Shown piece by piece: positions 26,401-35,400 of a stretch of DNA of 64,000 bases. Each line of letters starts with the position of its first letter. The first letter of the stretch is position 1. The notes under the pieces were generated by a model, which saw only the letters and a program-made list of their open reading frames with translations, searched no databases and was not told the origin of the DNA. A program made the translations under genes and the position numbers. Origin of the DNA: Owenia fusiformis (taxonomy: Eukaryota; Annelida; Polychaeta; Sabellida; Oweniidae); the NCBI GenBank assembly GCA_903813345.2, contig CAIIXF020000002.1:34120109-34184108 (forward strand), in the 5' to 3' direction.

Positions 26401-29400
26401 TGCAGTAGTTGAGTGCCTAATTACGTATCAGTCTGAGGCATCCTTCTACTAATGACCATTTTCAATATCAAATTGCCTGAACACTTCCCACAAAAATGTG
26501 ACAGCCGCGACTACTCATTAGATATACATCCCCAACTGCCCCCAATCCACATAAAATAGTGCGTATCTTTCGTATCTTAGCACCCCGTATGATGGCTTAT
26601 GCCTCAGTCACATTCGATCGACGGCAACCGTACGCCAGCCATAGCTTCTCAAAATCGAGGGGAATATGCAGCATAAAATATTGGGATAAGCAGTACGATG
26701 TAGATTTTCTCAATTGATTTTGTGAAGCTACGGCCGTTGTACAGCCGCCGTGAAGCAAATATCACTGAGGCTTTTGAAGGCCTCTAGTAGCCTTGGAAAC
26801 TACAGAAGTATTAGATTTTGATTCATCACAACAGCCTTGGAAACTACCCGAGTGTTACATTTTGAAATATTGATATAAATTGGCCTTAAAGGAAAACGGT
26901 AACTAAAACAAAAATACATAGATGGCATTATTATCAGAAATCATCAATTTAAAAAAATCAGCACTCGACGTATATTACGGTACTATTTGTTTTTCTTATA
27001 GTCTGGTTTGAATCTGTATTGTGGATATCAATAAAGAATACAAGGCCAGGTGATATAAATTGAGTCAGAACGATTTGCATATTTGACGACGGGACTCAAT
27101 AATAGTGAAAGAAGAATGATGAATCAAATGTCAAAATCAACGTTTTCAGCAGGAAAACTCAAAAGGTCAATGTTATTGGAAGATTGTTCCGTTAGCTCCA
27201 TTTAAAATTCTATAATGACAGCTAACATCCCTTAACCCTTATTTCTATCTTAAGCTTGGTATGGTATGGTATGGTGTGGTATGGTATGGTATGCCATGGT
27301 ATGATATGGTATGGTATTGTGTGGTATGGTATGGTATGATATGGTATTGTGTACTGGGATGGTATGGGATGGTATGATACGGTATGGTACGGTCGGTACG
27401 ATACGATACGATACGGTATGGTATGGTATGGTATGTTATGGTATGGTATTGTGTACTGGTATGGTATGGTATGGTATGGTATGGTATGGTGTGGTATGGT
27501 ATGGTATGGCATGGTATGATATGGTATGGTATTGTGTGGTATGGTATGGTATGGTATGATATGGTATTTCATGGTATGGTATGGTATTGTGTGGTATGGT
27601 ATGGTATGGTATGGTACGGTATTGTGTGGTATGGTACGGTATTGTACGGTCGGTACGATACGATACGGTTTGGTATGGCATGGTATGATATGATATGGTA
27701 TGGTATTGTGTACTGGTATTGTATGGTACGATCGGTACGATACGATACGGTACGGTATGGTATGGTATGGTATGATATGGCATGGTATGGTATGAGTAGA
27801 GTACTGATTCTTTAGCATTTCCCCTTTAGACTTGTAACATTGAGCTAGACGCCGGCTCGTTCTTACTAAGTAACATTCGAAACGGTTGCATTGAGCTAAA
27901 GCTGTGTCCGTAAACAAGTGATGGAACAGGATTGAATTATCGTTGCCCTCGGATTCTTTTCTTCATCCTTAACATAACTCTGGTGATTCGGTCGTTAGTT
28001 GCCAATAAATGGCATGGTTAAGTATAACATTGTGTTATCTATTAGTATCTTTCTCAATGAATATCTCTTAATTAATCTCCTAAATAACAAATGTGGATAA
28101 AAGTACCTTGGACAAAACATCGACCATCGCTTCCTGTTTTTTCTAATCACAGGATATCTATTGAGAAGTAATACTTTTGTTCTTATTGGGTTTACAGTAC
28201 ATCAATAACAAAGTGCACGTTTGCATTCGTGACTTGGCGTTGGTTTTCCTACAAGTAGCATGTTAATAAAGGATCTGACGCATCTAGCCATCCCGTCACT
28301 GATCATTGATTTACAGTACAGTGAAATGTAATTAACAAAAGAAGAGATAAGTTAGCCAAATGTAGAATGGATTGTCTGAATAATATTTTGAAGGGAATTT
28401 GAACACAGTCTCTATAGTGCAAAGATTATTGCTCATTTAACACGTATAAGATGCTAGTACATGTATCACCACATACTTTGGGCCATGGGCTTTAAAAACC
28501 TCCTACCTCATACTAACCTACCCACCTACGAGGAACATGATACAGTCATTGAAGGGTTCAATTTTAAAGATTATTAAATCTCAAAATAGCTCAAATTATT
28601 AGCATTTCTACAATTCCGGCTTTATTTTATGACTACACAGATGACAGATCCAGAAATAAAGGCATATGGATGCATTGTAATGTGTAATGACCCGAGGGCG
28701 CCCCAAGGGAATAAATAACTAACGACCGCGAGCATAGGTCCAACAAGCCAGATAAAGAAATTGAAAGAAAGTGTGCTAAATTTGATGTTTCTAGTGGGAA
28801 TCGAACCCAGCTGGGGTGGTAGCAACTTGCTATCACGGGTCGTTACCCCCCTATCACACCAAACTAGTTCTTACCCGTTCTTGCCAGTCCTACGAAAACG
28901 TCGTAAAACGGGCTCAATCTGGCTGTGGTCGGGAAATATGTCTGAAATAATTAGCTTCTTCGTTCTTAAACAGTCTTCAATACGTCCATCTCGTTCGCAG
29001 TTCGTTCAGGTCGCACCACGTCGGTGTGCAACGTAGTAGAACGCGTCCCTTAGTCTTGAAGGTCAACATGACCTGATTACAGAACGGTATGGTCGCCATC
29101 GAATTTTGAATCGATTCAAAATTCTAAAATCACATTCCCGTCTGAGAACGTTCATAAAGTTCGTGAATAGACCTTAGAAAGTTGCAGTTACGTTCATTCC
29201 GTTCGCACACAGTTTAAAACCAGTTTTGAAGAACGCAGTGGCAACTTCTTTGGTGTTATAGCTATATTTTTGCTAACTCGTTCATAAGCAGTGTTAAATA
29301 CGTTCTTAATCAGTTTTAACCCGTTTGCAATTAGTTCTACCTCGTTCTCAACACGTCCTCAGACAGTTCAACTCGTTGTTAAAATGTCCCTAGTAGGATT

Positions 29401-32400
29401 GGAGTACGACGGTTCCGTTCGTAGTACGTCCTGCTCGTCGATAGTACGTTGTCACTCGTTCTAATTGTAGAACGTGACGACCACGAGAACATTTTGAGCA
29501 TTGTCTAAGTTCTAGAGGACCTACCCGTTCGAGTACGTTCGATGAAGTTTGTAAATAGATCCCAAACGGTTCTTAGTAGGTTCAGTCCGTTCGTACACAG
29601 TTGAAGCCCGTTTTCGAGAACGTAGTGAGAACTAGTTTGGTGTGATAGTAGGGTTAGCCACGCGAAACCCCTTAAAAGTACATGCAGCATACTAGTATAT
29701 TGAGACCCATATAAGAATGATCTCATTCAAAATATCCCATGATAATCCATCCATCAATTAACTCTCAAAACATATATCAAATGTAATCAAAGATAGCAGA
29801 CATAGACTAACAGTGTCTACGTAAACATTTTCAACTAAAGCTATGGAATGGAAACACAGACAGTCCAAGGAACACACTCGATATTTTACTATATCACGCA
29901 ATATTTGTCGGCCTCAAATTCTATTCTATTTCCTTCTGCCAATCAACATGTTCTTCTGCCAATCAACCTGATTAGAATTTAGATGAAGGGTATTATTTCA
30001 GGATTTATGTAATACGTAAGGATAATCGACTCAATGCATGCTTATTTTAGCCATAAAGTTGCTTGTCATGAATAGATAATAAGTAGTCATCATGTTTCGT
30101 GTCATGGATAGATGGTAATCTCATTTTGAAGAGATTATTTTCTGTAACGAATATCTTTGGGACTAGATAATCCATTTCCCTTTATTACTCCTAACAATCG
30201 TGGAATTATCCTTAATTGGTATTATCACTGTGCTACAGGAGCGCCGCGTCACTTTCTATATGATAATTCAATTAAGTATATTTCCCATTTGGGTAGCAGT
30301 GTCTCATTGACTTACATGTACAATCTTCCGAATAATGTCATTTCGGACCAGCTAAAAATATTAATTAAGCAAAGAGCCGATACAGATGTCAGATGGAAGT
30401 GATGTAATCATTTCATATATTCTACAATACCTAAATTACACATAAATTGACGAGAAAGGAACAAACCCTTGCGAGAAATTCGATGTGCAATTCATGACCA
30501 GGTCGCGATATTAATGAGTAACATCAATGATGCCATTTAGCAAGTTCCAAACATCGAAAGCAAGATAACAATTCGTCCGTATACACCATCCAAATATACA
30601 CTCCTCTACAAACGTTCGCTTCTGTCTTCACATTTCCTATAAAATTGTCTTTGTGTTCCAAACTCCTCAATTATAATCCATCAAAAATTGACTTTTGTCA
30701 ATCTTCCCCCAACATTAAAAGTCTTTAGCACATGGCCCAACGGGGGTTGGGGCTGCCACATATTTGGAGGTGAGTGCGCATCGGATTAATGGAAATATCT
30801 TAAGAATCGATATGATATTAAGTTTTATATTAGTTTAGGAATATGATAGACATTCCAATTAGCAAGCTAGTACTTACAGTTTGATAAGGTTTTTATTTGA
30901 CATCAAGAACGTGTGAAATGTGCCTTTTCTGAACAGTGTACCTACATTGAGAAGGGAGTTCTATAATTATTAATAAGAAGACTGGCATGAACACACTTTT
31001 AATTCTGCGACGTCTCCTTACATTACTTTTGAAATAAAATCAAACATATTTTTTAACATAACTTTTATTATCAAGCACATTGCCGCATTTTCTGTGGGTA
31101 GGGTGTGTTCGGAAATAATTAATCATAGCTGCGATTGCCTGATATTTTTCAGTATATGATATTAATGTCCCGATGAAGTAATCTGAAACATTTTAGGAAA
31201 CCATGTTTTTATAATATCTTGTCGATATTAGCATCACCATTTTGAAAAGCTAAGAAGTTACATTTACTTCATTTTGAATTCAAATGTAAAACCACTATCC
31301 CCAAATGCATTGGGTGTTTCTTGCAAACAATTTAGTAAAGTATCATAGGATTTATCTCAATGTAAAAAGGTAGTGTATTGATTGAAAAAACGTGCCTAGC
31401 ATTAATTAAGTAGCATCAAGGTAACAGGCAGTTTTCGTCCGTTTTCCATTCTACCAAAAAATGATTTTTAAAAATGTTGTCATGCTCATAATCACTGGTA
31501 CTGCACTCGATTACGCTATACACTATTCCCGTTTCAGTAACAAGATGTATGTACACATATACAGGGTGTCCGGAAAGTAAAGATACAAATGCTCTAATTT
31601 CAAGGGATTTACCTGTTATGACATGAAATTGCTCCAGAATGTAGAATGACATTATAACAATATATCCTGCAACTGTCATGACTTTCGGTTTCAAAATGAA
31701 AAATTTATGGTTGTTATGGTAACGGGAGTTGAGGGTAAGTGGAGCAACGCCACAGCTGTGTTCTACAAATCTCTTTTCTGCTCATATGATCTTGGCACTC
31801 CACCATCTATTCCTTTATTATATCAAATTATGTACCACAACAGCATAGGGATTAGTAATGCAACATTATTTGATCATTTCATATTACTACCATCATTGAA
31901 TATTCAGTATTTTCCCCATTATTTATACATTCTTGGTGCATCTTGACCGGCGATTCAAAGACCTGACAAAACCGCTGCTGTCCATCTCAGATTGCTGATA
32001 ACATTGGCTTCCAGCTGAGTCTCATTTTTATGTTGAACTTTTTACAAATATTGCTTTCAAATGGTCATTAAGGTAGAAGTCTAAGAGGCTTAATCAGGTG
32101 AATATGGGGCATTGTATAGAAAGGTTTAATATCAAGACACTCCATTGTAAGATTTGTTTTTTTTTGCTTTGTGAATTGGTGCATTGTGGAGATGCAATAT
32201 TGACTTTCCTACTAATGGCCAGGGACCATTCTTCTTGGCACTTGTATAATATTTCTTTCATTATACTGGTTAGTGGCATAACATAGTTCTGATATGTAGC
32301 AATGATATCATTATATAAAATATAAAAGAAGACACTATGGCAGCAATGATACAATAATATAAAACAAAACATAGATGGAAAATACAACAAAAAAAACTTT

Positions 32401-35400
32401 CAAATGGTTGTCTTTTAGCAATTTTTCACTTTTTAGCGTTGTTCTGGAACTGCTCCGCATACCTCTCACATCCATAACCATAACAACCGTAACTTGAACA
32501 CATTTAAACTATATGTGATGACAGTTGGTAGATATATTGTAATATTGTTCCTCTATAATCTGTAGCAATTTCATTTAAAAAAACCAAGTTTCTTAAAATA
32601 AGAGTATTTGTATCTTTACTTTCCGGACACCCTGTGTATATACGAGGGTTGATCATAAAGTTCTCATAATATCTCTCTAATTTCTTTATTTTCCAATATG
32701 TTTTTATGAAATTTTCACAGAATGTGCATCATATAACGTCTTATTTATTAAGCAAAAAATATTTACTTTAACAGAAATATTAAATAAGAAATGGTTGCCA
32801 TAGTAACGGGAAATCAAGGCACCCGGGGCAAATAAAATTAATTGAGAGAATGAGCTTAATTAACCATGTTTACATACATAATAAACTCTCATAGATTACC
32901 AAACATGTTAAAAAGTTAACTTGAATATGTTGTAAAGTGCTTTAACAATTAAATAAATCGATTGTGTAAATTTTGTGATGTCATAGGGGATGCTTTCATG
33001 CTTCATTAGATGTGATACCAGAGTCTGAGACTCAAAGCTAATGATCAGAAATGACTGAGTAAGAGAATGCAATAGATGCAGAGATCTTCAGAAAAATAAA
33101 AATTATACTGATAAAATGTTATGTTAAGTCTGTAAGATCCTTTGGTCAGACTAAACATGATCTAAAACAAATGTATTGCTAAGATAACAACAAAATTACA
33201 CCATGTGTGTGGTCTGTGCATGTTAAAAATGAACTAAAGGGGCAAAATCAATTTTCCTCGGGATATTTGACAAAACAGTCATGGGGTCTAGCAGTTACTT
33301 CTAATGAAGCATAACAATCATTCAATATGAGATCACACAATTCACATGACCATTATAATAGTTCGCAACAGTCAAGAGTACATATTATTTGGCAATTTAA
33401 TGTGTTTGATAGCTTATTTGACAACTTATTATGTATTTAAACATGGTTAATGGGGACTATTCTAGCTAGTTTTTTTATTTGCCCCGGGTGCCTTGATTTC
33501 AAGTTACTATGGCAACCATTTCTTGTGTAATGTTTCTGTTATTCTAAATATTTTTTGCTGGATTAATAAAACATTGCATGCTACACATTCTGTGAAAATT
33601 TCATAGGAAAATATTGAAAAATAAAGAAATAAGAGAGATATTATGAGAACTTTATGATCAACCCTCGTATGTATGTATTTTCTTCCATAAATGAAGATTA
33701 CACGGTTACTACGGTTCCGGTTGGAGAGTTCGATGAGAATTTTATTTTTCATTGATTTCTAAATTATTTCACACGAAATAATTCGTGTGGGATGACAGAA
33801 TCGTCCATATAATTCCTCACTTTTGTTACGTAAATGGAACCTCAAAAACGGTTATACGTAACGAAAGTGAGCTTTTAAATCGACGATTGTATTGTCATCT
33901 GAACTATTTGTTCGCAAACGTGAAGACATATGATGCTGACCCACGTTTGTAATAAAAATGTCATCGAAATTCTTCCTACTACTTGTGAAATAAGTAAAAA
34001 CGAAAAATCGTACCTTCGAGATTCCGACATTTTGTTACGGAAATGAATCCGTTTCGGGAACTAGTTTGAAAAGTGGATTACCAGTGATGATGGTGAACGC
34101 ATGTACATGTGACAACAAATCGATAAATTGGATACACATGACGTTTTGTTCATATATAAATAGTAATGAATAATTGTAACAAAGAATATGAGTATGTTTA
34201 ATATATTTTACAGTGTATTTAGCTTTTATCATTCAATGTCATCCATATATTCAAATGAGTCGAACAGTTCTCGCAACAGTTTTGAAAAAGGGAACATCGA
34301 GAATTTCGACACCTTTTTGATCAGATAGCTCAATACTGTTTCAGTTTAAACATACGCTTTATTCAAAATATATAAAAAGTTAAAACAATATAGGTCAAAC
34401 TGATATTGACTGCAAGAATGACATTTTTCTTTCCAGGGTACATCGACAACATCCATTCTTCACAACATCGTATTCATATCATCCACGTAGGAGAACCCAT
34501 CATGCCATCCACCGGATCATCACTCAAATCATTTAACAGTAAGTCACATAACGAGATTTCCCTTATTTCGATTTTAGACCAAGTGTTAAATTAAAAAGCC
34601 TCATGTCAAAAAAGTAATTATTTTCAAATCTTACATGAGATGATTGAGGAAAATGCAATCGTAAACGTGCTTTAATAGTCTAATCTGGATAGAACACTTT
34701 TGCAAAGGAGTGTACCTACAAATGATATAATCCCATGTAACATAAATACTAATGCATGTTTATTATAGACTAGACAGTTAATGTTCTGGTTAAGGTTACG
34801 ATAACCTCTATGATTGACATCATTAAAGTCTAACATAGACTTATCGTGACATTGTCAATATATATGGAATATTATAATAAAATGTATATTCCAATGATGT
34901 ACTTATAACCTGCCTTGTGATATATCTTGCAATTCTAATTCGTTAAGAATTACAGGCAATCAGTTCGACGATCTGATATCGTGCGTGTTATTAACCCTTG
35001 TGTGGATTTTGGGGTTCGTTTGGACTCCAGAGCACATTCTTTTAAGCCATTTTCAGTGTACGCACGTATGTAGAAGCCCAACTGTTCTGTAACTCTTGCC
35101 CACCTATTCTAACAACCCAAGTGTCGTGATTTCATTTATTTAAATGAGGTATGAAAATTAACAAGAGGGTGCCCAAAATAATTTGCTGGAAAACATTGGT
35201 CCCCAAAATGTGGGCCATTTTTGAAAATTTAGACACGATTTTGAAAAAATGGACCTTTTAGACCCTACCCTTTGCATTCGTTTGACTTCATTTCTTACAA
35301 GAGAGCTTCGTCTTCAACTTCGTCTTTAACTAGACTCTGCACGCAGGGTATATTGACCCATGTCTTCAAAAAGGCAATTTTCCTAAAATAGGGCATTTTT

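Larger units (their letters stand above)
23451..34436 (+). other. Intron 1 of the universal stress protein gene
   Basis: 10,986 bases. Contents in order: a 1-kb palindrome (24022-25034), an inverted pair of small foldback copies (25689-25862 and 26604-26774), a (TATGG)n block (27257-27795), a SINE split by a Harbinger-like MITE (28620-29676), two abutting inverted-repeat elements (31562-32634 and 32643-33667) and a decayed foldback copy (33760-34086). The stretches 29700-31560 and 27800-28600 show nothing recognisable. Confidence 0.85.

Noticed and set aside
27222-27917. 231-residue minus-strand frame and 143-residue plus-strand frame
   Set aside because: Pure products of the GGTAT satellite, open on both strands.
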